This document shows positions 17,052 to 25,506 of a stretch of 64,000 nt of DNA, in pieces. The notes beneath the pieces were generated by a model. That model was not told the origin of the DNA. It saw only the letters and a list, made by a program, of their open reading frames with translations, and ran no database searches. This DNA is from Burkholderiaceae bacterium (GTDB taxonomy: Bacteria > Pseudomonadota > Gammaproteobacteria > Burkholderiales > Burkholderiaceae_C). The translations under genes and the position numbers were made by a program. Positions within the stretch are counted from its first letter, which is position 1; each line of letters starts with the position of its first letter. Location: positions 1 through 64,000 of the forward strand of contig JAKLLA010000010.1 of NCBI GenBank assembly GCA_023150375.1, in the 5' to 3' direction.

Positions 17052-19169
17052 TCAGTGGGCTGTCTGGCGACAGTCGGGCACGTCGTCGCGCGGAGGGCCG
17101 GCGGCCGCAGCCGCCGCCCAGCGGGCGCGCGTGCAGCGCATGCGTGCCCAGGGCAGGCGGGGGAAGCCTTCCCGCAGTGCCGGCGAGTCCTCGAGGAGTT
17201 CCAGTGTCGCGAAGTCGCGTTCGTGCATCGGGGGACCGTCGGCAAAGCGAAGCAGCCGGGCGTCGAAGAGCCGGTCGACCTGCAGGTCGCGCCCGGCACT
17301 GCCGTGGAAGTGCAGGGCCGGGCCGTCGAAGACCGCGTTGCGGCGGGCGACGTTGCCCAGCGGGCGACCCGGTTCGAGGTCGAGCAGGCGGGCCAGGCCA
17401 GGGTAGCGGGCGTAGGCAGCACCCTGATAGGGCACCTCATGCAGCCGCTTGCGCAGCAGTCCGGCAGGGTCGTCGGTCTGGGCCTTCTGCCAGGTCAGAC
17501 CGCGGTCGTCGAGGTGGATGGCCGGCGAGCTGCCGACGAAGAGGTTGCCGTCGACCAGGTTGTCCCGGCCACCGCCGAGAAACACGGCCTGATCGACCCG
17601 GACGAAGACGTTGCCTTGCACCGTGATTCCGCTGGCCTGGTCGTCCAGGTAGATCCCGCGGGAACCGTGCAGGCCGGGTCCGCGGATGTCCTGCAGGACG
17701 TTGTGGCGGATGACGGTGCCGCGTGCCGTCCAGTCCATGCCGGTGTAGATCGCGCCGACGTCGCCGGTCTCGGTGGCGAGGCCGGCCAGTTGGTTCAGCT
17801 CGATCAAGTGGTCGTTGCCGAAGAACAGGATGCCGACATGGGGTCCTCCCTCGATCAGGTTGCCCCGGAGGATGTTGCCCGCGCCGCCGACCAGCAGTGC
17901 GGGCCGGTAGGTGCGCACCCAGCGATCGAACTGCCGGATCCGGTTGCCGGAGGCCTCCAGGCGGCCTGGGGTCAGCGTCGTCCGGTCGCCCCCCCAGAGC
18001 TGGATGCCGCCCTGGCCGGTGGCATGCAGGTCCGAGTCGAGAATGGCATGGTCCACCCCCGACAGCCTGGCGCCCAGCAGACCGGCATGGCGAATCTCCA
18101 GCCGTTCGAGGCGAACGTCCTGGCCACCTTGTACCTCGACGGCATCACCGCGCGCGCCTTCGACCACCAGATCCCGGATGCGCAGGTGGCGGGCGCCCTG
18201 CACGCTCAGCACCGTGGCGAGCCGGGTGAGCTGGACGGCCTCGCCCGGGCCGGCTGCGGGCAGCCAGAGGTAGAGCTGCCGGGTCGTCGCGTCGAGGTGC
18301 CATTCCCCGGGTGAATCCAGCGCGGCAGCCAGCCCCGCGACCCGCACGCGCTGGTCGGCCAGTGGTCCATAGGAGGGCGGCCCGCCCCGCAAGGCGAGGA
18401 CGCCCGGCGTCCCGACCGGGCCGTCCATCGGGATCCATTCGTCGGCCCAGTCCTTGCCCCAGTAGCCATGTGCCCACGCGCCGGTCTCGCCCTGCCCGTC
18501 CAGGGCTTCGGATCCTGCGGCGCTCAGGCGGACGCGATCGGGCTGGAGCACCTCCGCCACCCGGGCGAAGCCGCGGTTCGGCCACGAGGCCAGGCGCAGG
18601 TCCCTGCCAGGCAGGAAGGGCTCGGAGCCCGGCGCCACGCGTGCGTGGCCCTGACCCTGGCGCACCTGGAGCACCGGCAGCACGGCATCGACGGGCAGGG
18701 TGAAGCGGGTGACATGCGGCCGAGCCTGTTTCGGCAGGTTCACCGGATCGTCGTCGCCCACCGCGCGGCCGGGGCCCAGGGCGACGGCCCCGCTGAGCAC
18801 GGTGGCGCGGCCGGGCGCGCCCTCGATCACCACCGGTGCGCCCAGGCGGCCGCTCGAGCGCGCCGTGAGCATCAGGGGGCTGCGCAGGTGAAATCGGCCC
18901 GGGGGCAGCCTGACGATGGGGCCGGGCGCTGCGCCGACGGCGGCCGCGGCCGCCTCCTGGCGGGCGGCGGCGGTTTCGATTGCCCTGGCCAGCGCCGCGC
19001 TCGGGTCCGCGACGAAGATGGCGGCCGGGATCTCGACGACCACGGGCGCGTTGTGGCGCTCGTCGGCGCCACCGGGGACCGGGACGCTGCCCAGGAGCAG
19101 GGCCAGCACTGCGGCCCCGGCCAGGCTGCCGACCCGTTGGCCGTCAGGCCGGGGCGTCGTCCGGCCCAT
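17052..19169 (-). CDS. Secreted right-handed parallel beta-helix protein
   Basis: This 705-residue exported protein has a signal peptide around residues 12-36 (SLAGAAVLALLLGSVPVPGG). Residues about 80-150 resemble the opening of pectate-lyase/GH141-like beta-helix proteins (PIVRLPPGRFHLRSPLML, APVVIEGAPGRATVLSGAV). From about residue 300 to 560 come many short beta-helix rungs: LRIRDLVVEGARGDAVEV, NILRGNLIEGGPHVGILFFGN, IRHNVLQDIRGPGLHG, ITVQGNVFVRVDQAVFLGGG. Such folds are lyases, hydrolases or epimerases acting on polysaccharides, so it may process the glycan in the periplasm. No catalytic set can be assigned by eye. Its start overlaps the end of the upstream pyruvyl-transferase-like gene by 26 bases. 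Confidence 0.8.
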   Translation of the reverse strand: MGRTTPRPDGQRVGSLAGAAVLALLLGSVPVPGGADERHNAPVVVEIPAAIFVADPSAALARAIETAAARQEAAAAAVGAAPGPIVRLPPGRFHLRSPLMLTARSSGRLGAPVVIEGAPGRATVLSGAVALGPGRAVGDDDPVNLPKQARPHVTRFTLPVDAVLPVLQVRQGQGHARVAPGSEPFLPGRDLRLASWPNRGFARVAEVLQPDRVRLSAAGSEALDGQGETGAWAHGYWGKDWADEWIPMDGPVGTPGVLALRGGPPSYGPLADQRVRVAGLAAALDSPGEWHLDATTRQLYLWLPAAGPGEAVQLTRLATVLSVQGARHLRIRDLVVEGARGDAVEVQGGQDVRLERLEIRHAGLLGARLSGVDHAILDSDLHATGQGGIQLWGGDRTTLTPGRLEASGNRIRQFDRWVRTYRPALLVGGAGNILRGNLIEGGPHVGILFFGNDHLIELNQLAGLATETGDVGAIYTGMDWTARGTVIRHNVLQDIRGPGLHGSRGIYLDDQASGITVQGNVFVRVDQAVFLGGGRDNLVDGNLFVGSSPAIHLDDRGLTWQKAQTDDPAGLLRKRLHEVPYQGAAYARYPGLARLLDLEPGRPLGNVARRNAVFDGPALHFHGSAGRDLQVDRLFDARLLRFADGPPMHERDFATLELLEDSPALREGFPRLPWARMRCTRARWAAAAAAGPPRDDVPDCRQTAH

Positions 19170-20379
19170 CGGCACGCCCGATGTCCTGCAGATGCGTTTC
19201 CAGCGGAATGCCGATCCTGCCGAACACCTCGATCCAGTGCCTTGCCAGCCGCGATCTCGCGCGGTCGAAGCTGGCCGCATCGAAGGAAATCGCTGCCAGG
19301 ACCTCGTCGATGGAGGGGATGCCGCGCAGGAAGACCGTCGAGTCCAGCGAAGGGATGCCCATCAGCCGGACCAGTTCGGAGGTCCGGGCGTCGTGGCTGA
19401 GCACGACGCCGGGCCGGCCGGCGGCAAGCGTGGCCATGTTGCCGTGGAAGCGATGCCCGATCGAGAGGTCGAACTTGCGCATGTACTCGATCCAGTCGGG
19501 CGCGCTGAAGAAGACCCGGCCGTGCTCGCGCAGGTACTGCAGGGCCTGCTCCGGGTCCAGGTCGGGGGCCATGGTGCGCAGCTGCCAGCGCAGCCCCTCG
19601 GCTGCCTCCGGACGCGTCGTCCCGGTGGCAGCCTCGAGGGCCAGTTCGCCCCCCGACTGCTGGATGTAGGTGCCCTGCATGCTCCGGATCCAGGCGAACA
19701 GGCGCTGCTCGGTGGCCAGCATGTCCGGCTTTCTGAAGATGTTGTAAGGCGCTTCGGCCAGCATGGCCAGCCTCACTCCCTGGGGCTGTCGGCGCAGCCG
19801 TGCCAGCGTGCCTTCCAGGCGTCGGCCCAGATCCGCCTGCCTGGACAGCATGAACGAAGGGCAGCCGCTGACCTCTGCCCGTTCGATTCCGAGCAGCCTG
19901 GCGACCTCCTGCGAAAACTCCCCGCGCACGCCGACGTAGACCGACTTCTCGGCGAGCAGTCTGCACATGCGCACGACCGAGGCGTTCCTGCGCAGCGCCT
20001 CGGCCGTGCTGTGCGGGTCCCCGGAACGGTCGGCCTGGGCACCGAGCCCCATCACGACGAAGGGCTTGTCGATCGTCTCGATCCAGTCGTTCATCCGGTC
20101 CCAGTCGGCGTCCTGGCGCAGGTGATTGGCCGCCGGGAGCACCAAGTAGTCCACCGCCGAAAGCAGCGAGTCCCGGCCCAGCCAGACGGGATCCTCGCCC
20201 AGGGCGAAGTTGTAGACCTCGGCGCTGTCTCCCAGCATCTGCCGGACGGCCAACTGGAAGACGAAGTTGCCGGTGTTGGCCCCGGCAATCTCCAGGGAGC
20301 GGCCGAGGCCGAGCTGGACGGCGTTCGTGACGAATCCGGCCGAGCCCAGGATCGCGACTCGTTTCGGGGATGGCGACAT
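19144..20379 (-). CDS. Polysaccharide pyruvyl transferase-family protein (second copy)
   Basis: This 411-residue relative of the protein at 10729-11904 belongs to the same family. The N-terminus is VAILGSAGFVTNAVQLGLG followed by GANTGNFVFQLAVRQML; the middle has VVMGLGAQADRSG and VSGCPSFMLSRQAD, and the hallmark is LSIGHRFHGNMATLAAGRP near residue 304. ATG 20379 is preferred because AAGGG lies 5 bases upstream and the conserved strand starts soon after. An in-frame ATG at 20403 forms a TAATG overlap with the upstream gene and would add 8 residues. PEP-dependent pyruvyl transfer is the family's usual reaction; a different acyl-like donor cannot be excluded. Confidence 0.78.
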   Translation of the reverse strand: MSPSPKRVAILGSAGFVTNAVQLGLGRSLEIAGANTGNFVFQLAVRQMLGDSAEVYNFALGEDPVWLGRDSLLSAVDYLVLPAANHLRQDADWDRMNDWIETIDKPFVVMGLGAQADRSGDPHSTAEALRRNASVVRMCRLLAEKSVYVGVRGEFSQEVARLLGIERAEVSGCPSFMLSRQADLGRRLEGTLARLRRQPQGVRLAMLAEAPYNIFRKPDMLATEQRLFAWIRSMQGTYIQQSGGELALEAATGTTRPEAAEGLRWQLRTMAPDLDPEQALQYLREHGRVFFSAPDWIEYMRKFDLSIGHRFHGNMATLAAGRPGVVLSHDARTSELVRLMGIPSLDSTVFLRGIPSIDEVLAAISFDAASFDRARSRLARHWIEVFGRIGIPLETHLQDIGRADGPDDAPA

Positions 20380-20402
20380 CGGAACCCTTGCGCTACTTTG
20401 CA

Positions 20403-23400
20403 TTACTGCTTGCACAGCGTGTCCTGGCGGACACCGAGGTGGTCGAGGATGATGGCGCGCTCCTTCGCGCCGTCGACGTCGTGGCGACGATTGTGCGATT
20501 CCGGATTCACGAAGTAGCGCCCGAAGGCCTGCGGTTGCAGCCAGAAGCGTTCGCCGGCCTGGGCGCACTTCAGCCAGAAGGCCCAGTCGGCGCTGGTGCC
20601 GTAGCGGGCTTCGTCGAAGCTGCCGTAGCGATCGTGCAGCGAGCGTCGCCACACCGGCATGCAGTGCATGATGTTGTGCGAGCGGACCGTCCCGTCGGGG
20701 TTGCGGGCGTAGAGTTCATCGAAACCGAACTCCCGCTCGCCGAGGTCGGCGAACCAGACTTGGTTGGGCAGCAGGTCGAACCAGCTCCCGGTGGCCTCGG
20801 CGAACACCGCGCTGATGCTGCCGGCCGCACCCGCCAGATGGGGCCGCGCCTCCAGCGCCTCGACGAGCAGCCGGGTGTGCTCCGGGCTGCGGCGGTCGTC
20901 CAGATTGGCGTTGCCGACGTAGCAGCCGCGGCTGCGTTCGATGGCCAGTTGCCAGCAGGCGTAGAGGCCGGGATCCTGCGACAGTGTCACGACATCGAAC
21001 AGCCGGCGCACTTCCGGGTGGTCGCGGAAGAACCGCTCGAGCGCCTCGCTGTCGCGGCCGTCGGTGTTGGCATCGATCAGCACGACCTCGCCGTCGGCGG
21101 CCAGGGCCGCCTCGGCCACGTTCTCGAGGTAGCCGGGCAGGAAGGCGCCGCCGCGGAACAGCGAGGTCACCAGGCTGACGCGGGGGCGATCCAGGCCCAC
21201 CAGGGCGGGCGCGGCGGGGCGGGCCTGCTGCAGGTCGGCCAGGAACGGCGTGACGAGCCGGCCTTCCTCGCTCCAGACGTCCAGGGCGCGCAGGAAGCCC
21301 GTCAGCGCTGCGTGCGATTCGGGCTGCTGATCGCGCAGGCAGGCGATCAGGCGCCGGGTGTCGGCTTCGTCGCAGGCGCCGTCGAGGTCGCAGCGCATCT
21401 GCGCCACCCCGGAGTCGGCCGTCGGCCAGGCCATCAGGTCGTGCATGCGATCCGTCCAGGCCCGGCAACCCTGGCGTTCCAGCAGTGTCAGCAGGGCCGC
21501 CGGATCGGCCGGGCGCAGCAGCACCTGGGGCCTTGGGGCCAGCTGCGCATCGAAGGTCGTGTCGTCGATCTCGAAGAACAGCCCGCGCAGGCCGAAGTGC
21601 CGCTTGTAGTGGGCCAGCACGCGTCCCAGGGGGCCGCCGAGGTCCTGCGCGCGCAGCCGCAGCACCAGTGCGGTGTGGTCGGTGTTGCCGAACAGCGGCC
21701 GCAGCAGGTGCAGCCAGATCAGGCCGGACAGCCGGGCGCGCGGCGCCGACAGGTCGAGCACCAGGAACTTGGGTCGCCAGTCGACGAGGAACTGCCGGTC
21801 GTCGACGATGTGGGCCTGCGCCAGCGTGCACCAGGGGGCGCCGTTGAGGGGGTCGCGGTCGTCGTTGCGGGCGCGCTCGTCCCGGTAGCGAAGCTCGATG
21901 AGCTCCTTGTCCCGGGCATGCTTCTCCGACGAGGAGTTGAAGCGCGGGTCGTGCAGGTGGAACACCCGGACGTCGAGGCAGGGATTGGCCCAGAGGTAGC
22001 GCTGCGAGCGGCCGATCTGCTGGTTGATGTAGGAGTCGCAGTGGAAGGAGCCGATCTCGTAGTCGAGCCGGAAGTCCGGCCGGAAGGGCACGCGGGCCAG
22101 CCAGGCGTCGGCCGAGAAGGTGTTCGGTACGCCCGACTCGAGGCGGATCAGCTGGGCGCGGGTCGCTGCGGCATCCAGGTCCCAGCGGCTGAGCACGTAG
22201 ACATGGTCGTCTCGGGCTGCCGAAGCCAGGTCGGCCAGCGATGCGTCGAAGACGACGTCGGCGTTGGCCACGGCGAACAGCGTTCCGTCCGCGCAGAGGC
22301 CCTGGAGTGCGAACAGCTCCTCGAAGGTGGGCCGGCGATCGAAGGGGATCAGGGTCAGCCGGCCGGGTGACACGCTGCGCTGCCGGCACAGGCTCTGCAG
22401 CGCGAGCTGGAAGACGCCGCAGCGCGACTCGTACATCAGCAGGAGCCGTTCGACCGCGCCCAGATTGAGCGTGATGCAGGCCAGGTACTCGATCAGCCGC
22501 AGCAGGTTGGTCTCGTCGTAGACGCTGGTGGCGAAGACGGTCCGCGGCGCCGGCGTGGCGGGCCGCAGCAGGCGGGCCTGCACGCGCTCGGCGAGGGCGT
22601 CCGCATGCGCGGCGGCGGAGGCGGCCACGGACTCGGCGTCGACCCGCCACCAGCTCGTGCCTGCGTCCGGCCCGGCCGCCAGGGACGGTTCCAGCCGGTC
22701 CAGATCGGTGCGGGGCTGCAGGCCCAGCCAGCCTGCGAGTTCCTCGACCAGCCGCGCCGACACGCGCAGGACCTGCGGCGCGACCGTGGGCGACTCCCCG
22801 GGGTGCAGGCCGTCGTCGGCCAGCAGGACGAGCATCTCGGCGCACTCGGGCTTGTGGCGGTGCAGCAGGCCCAGGGTCTTCTCCACCGCCCGACGCCAGG
22901 GTTCGTCCTTTGCGCTGATCAGGTGCAGGCCCCGGCCGCACTGCAGGGCGGTGATCAGGCTGTCGATCCGCCCGTTGCGCTGGGCCTGCTCGAGCAGGCG
23001 GGCGAACTCGAGGCTGCAGGAGGTCGACCAGAGGGAGGGCGGCAGGAGGTCGCCGCGCCAGGTGACGAGCTGGCGCATCGCCAGCACGCGGGCCAGGTGC
23101 CTTTCCTCCGCCGCAGGCTGCGCGATCGTGGTGAGGCGTTCGCCCTGCCAGCGACGCGGCGACAAGACCTGCAGGCGGTAGTCCTGGGCGGCATGGTAGG
23201 CAGCCCATTCCAGGCTGGTGAGCTCCCCGTACTTGTTGACGAGGTTCTCGTGTTCGGCAGGCGAGAAGCGCCCCAGCACGAGCGCCCGGGCCACCGACTG
23301 GTTCTCCAGCCGCAGCGCCTCCTCCTGAGGCAGGTGCGTCAGGCTGTTCGGCGCGAGCAGCCGTCCGGCACGCCCCAGGCTGCCGGACAGGCGTGCGTAC

Positions 23401-24095
23401 AGGTCCGAGTCGTCCCAGCCGTAGGTGAGGATGCGTTCGTTGTAGTACCCCACGGCACGCAGGTCGGACTTGAAGGCGCCGAAGCTGCCGTTGACGTAGC
23501 GCTGGTCCGGTGCGCCGGCATCGACCGCCGCCTTCCAGAAGCCGCGCACGAACTCGCCGGGGCCGAACCGGTTGCGGGCCAGGAAGTCGGGAGCCAGCGC
23601 GATGTCGGCGTCGAGCTTGAACACCACCTCATGGCTGGCCAGGCGCAGCCCGACGTTGAAGGCGTGGGTGAGGATCCAGCGCGGCTCGTCGTCGATGCGC
23701 ACGACCTTCAGCCTGGGATCCTCGATGTGCGCCAACTGGGGCCACAGGGGTTCGCGCGAGGACCAGTCGACGACGATGATCTCGTCGGCCCCGCTGGCCA
23801 GCCAGGACGGCAGCACCTTCAGCAGGTTGGCCTCGCGGTTCATGCAGGCTCCGACCAGGGAGATGCCCGGGCGGGGCTCGGCCCGGTCGCATTGCAGCAG
23901 GGTGCGCGCGCCCAGAGGCTCCCGGCCGAGGGCCGCCGCAGCCCGGCGTCGCAGGGCCGCATGCAGCGCGGCCGACGTGGCCGGCAGGGGCGCCGGATCG
24001 ATGCGATCGAGCAGTTCGATCGCGTCGGCGTGCCGGCCGACCTCCAGGGCTTCGCGGGCCGCCTCGAAGTGGGCGGCCAGGGTTCGAAAGGTCAT
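20403..24095 (-). CDS. Giant multi-module glycosyltransferase (GT2 at both ends)
   Basis: This 1230-residue protein has a short helical N-terminus (1-70), then a GT-A module at about 75-330 (ISLVGACMNREANLLKVL, IIVVDWSSREPLW, DxD block VFKLDADIALAPDF near 156). A middle module at about 515-760 has FATSVYDETNLLRLIEYLAC and FAVANADVVFDASLADL near 604, reminiscent of nucleotide-sugar-binding strands. Residues about 770-960 are unassigned. A C-terminal GT2 module starts near 970 (RVSLVTSLFRGGAFLPGYL, GNANLDDRRSPEHTRLL near 1059, GTSADWAFWLKCA near 1164). It may add two or more different sugars, like bifunctional polymerases. The C-terminal half is similar in style to the last module of the 1208-residue enzyme. 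Confidence 0.82.
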   Translation of the reverse strand: MTFRTLAAHFEAAREALEVGRHADAIELLDRIDPAPLPATSAALHAALRRRAAAALGREPLGARTLLQCDRAEPRPGISLVGACMNREANLLKVLPSWLASGADEIIVVDWSSREPLWPQLAHIEDPRLKVVRIDDEPRWILTHAFNVGLRLASHEVVFKLDADIALAPDFLARNRFGPGEFVRGFWKAAVDAGAPDQRYVNGSFGAFKSDLRAVGYYNERILTYGWDDSDLYARLSGSLGRAGRLLAPNSLTHLPQEEALRLENQSVARALVLGRFSPAEHENLVNKYGELTSLEWAAYHAAQDYRLQVLSPRRWQGERLTTIAQPAAEERHLARVLAMRQLVTWRGDLLPPSLWSTSCSLEFARLLEQAQRNGRIDSLITALQCGRGLHLISAKDEPWRRAVEKTLGLLHRHKPECAEMLVLLADDGLHPGESPTVAPQVLRVSARLVEELAGWLGLQPRTDLDRLEPSLAAGPDAGTSWWRVDAESVAASAAAHADALAERVQARLLRPATPAPRTVFATSVYDETNLLRLIEYLACITLNLGAVERLLLMYESRCGVFQLALQSLCRQRSVSPGRLTLIPFDRRPTFEELFALQGLCADGTLFAVANADVVFDASLADLASAARDDHVYVLSRWDLDAAATRAQLIRLESGVPNTFSADAWLARVPFRPDFRLDYEIGSFHCDSYINQQIGRSQRYLWANPCLDVRVFHLHDPRFNSSSEKHARDKELIELRYRDERARNDDRDPLNGAPWCTLAQAHIVDDRQFLVDWRPKFLVLDLSAPRARLSGLIWLHLLRPLFGNTDHTALVLRLRAQDLGGPLGRVLAHYKRHFGLRGLFFEIDDTTFDAQLAPRPQVLLRPADPAALLTLLERQGCRAWTDRMHDLMAWPTADSGVAQMRCDLDGACDEADTRRLIACLRDQQPESHAALTGFLRALDVWSEEGRLVTPFLADLQQARPAAPALVGLDRPRVSLVTSLFRGGAFLPGYLENVAEAALAADGEVVLIDANTDGRDSEALERFFRDHPEVRRLFDVVTLSQDPGLYACWQLAIERSRGCYVGNANLDDRRSPEHTRLLVEALEARPHLAGAAGSISAVFAEATGSWFDLLPNQVWFADLGEREFGFDELYARNPDGTVRSHNIMHCMPVWRRSLHDRYGSFDEARYGTSADWAFWLKCAQAGERFWLQPQAFGRYFVNPESHNRRHDVDGAKERAIILDHLGVRQDTLCKQ

Positions 24096-24111
24096 CGTAT
24101 CGTTTCCGGAT

Positions 24112-25506
24112 TCAACGCTGGCGCTCGTACCAGTCGTCCCACTGGGACTCCCGGCGCACGTAGCCATGGGCGCTCAGCAGCGTGCAGATGCGCTCGCGAT
24201 CGGCGCTGTAGTTGTGTTCGACGGTCAGCAGGCGGATGTTCCACCGCTCGAAGGGGAAGGTCGACAGGATCGCGAGTTCGCTGCCCTCGGTGTCGATGCT
24301 CAGGTAGTCGATGTCGCGCGGCGCCCCGAGGCGCTGCAGCATGTCGTCGAGCGATTCGGTCGTGAAGCGCACCCGGTTCGCCGCATCGGCGTAGTAGGCC
24401 TTGCGCCGTCCGGCATGCAGATCGCGCTCGATGTCCTGCACCATTGCGCCGAATTCCTCGGCGAGCACGAACTCGACGCTTTCGCCGCTGCGCGGCCCGA
24501 TGCAGGCGTTCGTCACCTGGCAGCGCCGGTTCTGCTGCAGCCTGCCGAAGTACTTGGGATTCGGCTCGGCGCAGATGCCCTGCCATCCGCAGTGCGTCTC
24601 CAGCAGCCAGGTGTTGCTCAGCAGCACACCGTCGGTGGCGCCGAACTCGACGAAATAGCCGCCTCGCTTGTAGTCGCTGCGCTCGAGGACCCAGAGATCC
24701 TGGCCGAGCTGGGAGGTCGAGGCGGCCTTCAGGCGCTCGCGGTCGGCGTCGTGCGGCGCTTCGGGCTGGGCCGGGGCGGCCGGCCTGCCTGCGCCAGGCG
24801 ACAGTGCCTGCGGCTGGCGCTGCAGGGCCAGCGCAAGTTGCTGCTGCAGCAACTCGACCTCGCTGCGCAGCATGGTGATGGCGGCGTCGAGGGCGACCGG
24901 GCGCTGCACTGCCTGGCCGACGCGGGATGCCCGCTCGCCCAGCAGAGCGGCCGCCTGCGGCAGCAGGCCGAGCGAGGCCATCTCGCGCACGGCGCGGGAA
25001 TGGGCAGCCGTCGAGGCTTCCGGGTCGCCGGTCAGCTGCAGCGCGGCGCTGAAGTGGTGCTCGATGCCCGGCGTGCTGTCCTTGAGCGCCGCGATGCGCC
25101 CGAGGCTGTTGTGCACCCCCGAGACCAGCAGCCGTGCCGCCAGCTGGGCGTCGCAGCCCCACCGCAAGGCGCGGCGGAGGTGGAACTCCGCCCGGGCACG
25201 GTCGTCGCGCTGCAGGTGGGCACAGGCCACCAGCAGCGAGAGCCGTTCCTTCTCCGGGTGGGCTTCGACCTGGGCGTCGTCCAGCGCGCAGAGCAGGCCC
25301 CAGTCGCCCGCCAGCCACTGGGTGGTGGCCCGTCCGAGCGGAACCGGACTGGCCGTCGGCGCGGCCATGCCGGGCAGGGGCTCGAGGGCGGTGGTGGTCG
25401 CTGAGGGGTTGGGCCGGGTGGGTTCGCGGGGGCCTTGGCGCTCGATGTACTGGCGTCGGTGGGACAGGCTGGTGCGACGGCGCAGGAACTTAGAAGTTCT
25501 TTTCAC
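24112..25506 (-). CDS. FkbM-family methyltransferase with helical N-terminal region
   Basis: In this 464-residue protein, residues about 260-460 form an FkbM methyltransferase: GGYFVEFGATDGVLLSNTWL near 280, ICAEPNPKYFGRLQQNR, and IDYLSIDTEGSELAILSTF near 398, with the D-x-E-G block intact. Residues 1-250 are basic, then helical and TPR-like (LLVACAHLQRDDRARAEFHL), ending in a short coiled coil (LRSEVELLQQQLALALQRQ). The start is GTG 25506, which lies inside the end of the upstream coiled-coil gene (17-base overlap) with AAGGA about 12 bases before it. A later ATG at 25368 is possible. Likely target is a sugar hydroxyl of the exported polymer. Confidence 0.8.
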   Translation of the reverse strand: MKRTSKFLRRRTSLSHRRQYIERQGPREPTRPNPSATTTALEPLPGMAAPTASPVPLGRATTQWLAGDWGLLCALDDAQVEAHPEKERLSLLVACAHLQRDDRARAEFHLRRALRWGCDAQLAARLLVSGVHNSLGRIAALKDSTPGIEHHFSAALQLTGDPEASTAAHSRAVREMASLGLLPQAAALLGERASRVGQAVQRPVALDAAITMLRSEVELLQQQLALALQRQPQALSPGAGRPAAPAQPEAPHDADRERLKAASTSQLGQDLWVLERSDYKRGGYFVEFGATDGVLLSNTWLLETHCGWQGICAEPNPKYFGRLQQNRRCQVTNACIGPRSGESVEFVLAEEFGAMVQDIERDLHAGRRKAYYADAANRVRFTTESLDDMLQRLGAPRDIDYLSIDTEGSELAILSTFPFERWNIRLLTVEHNYSADRERICTLLSAHGYVRRESQWDDWYERQR

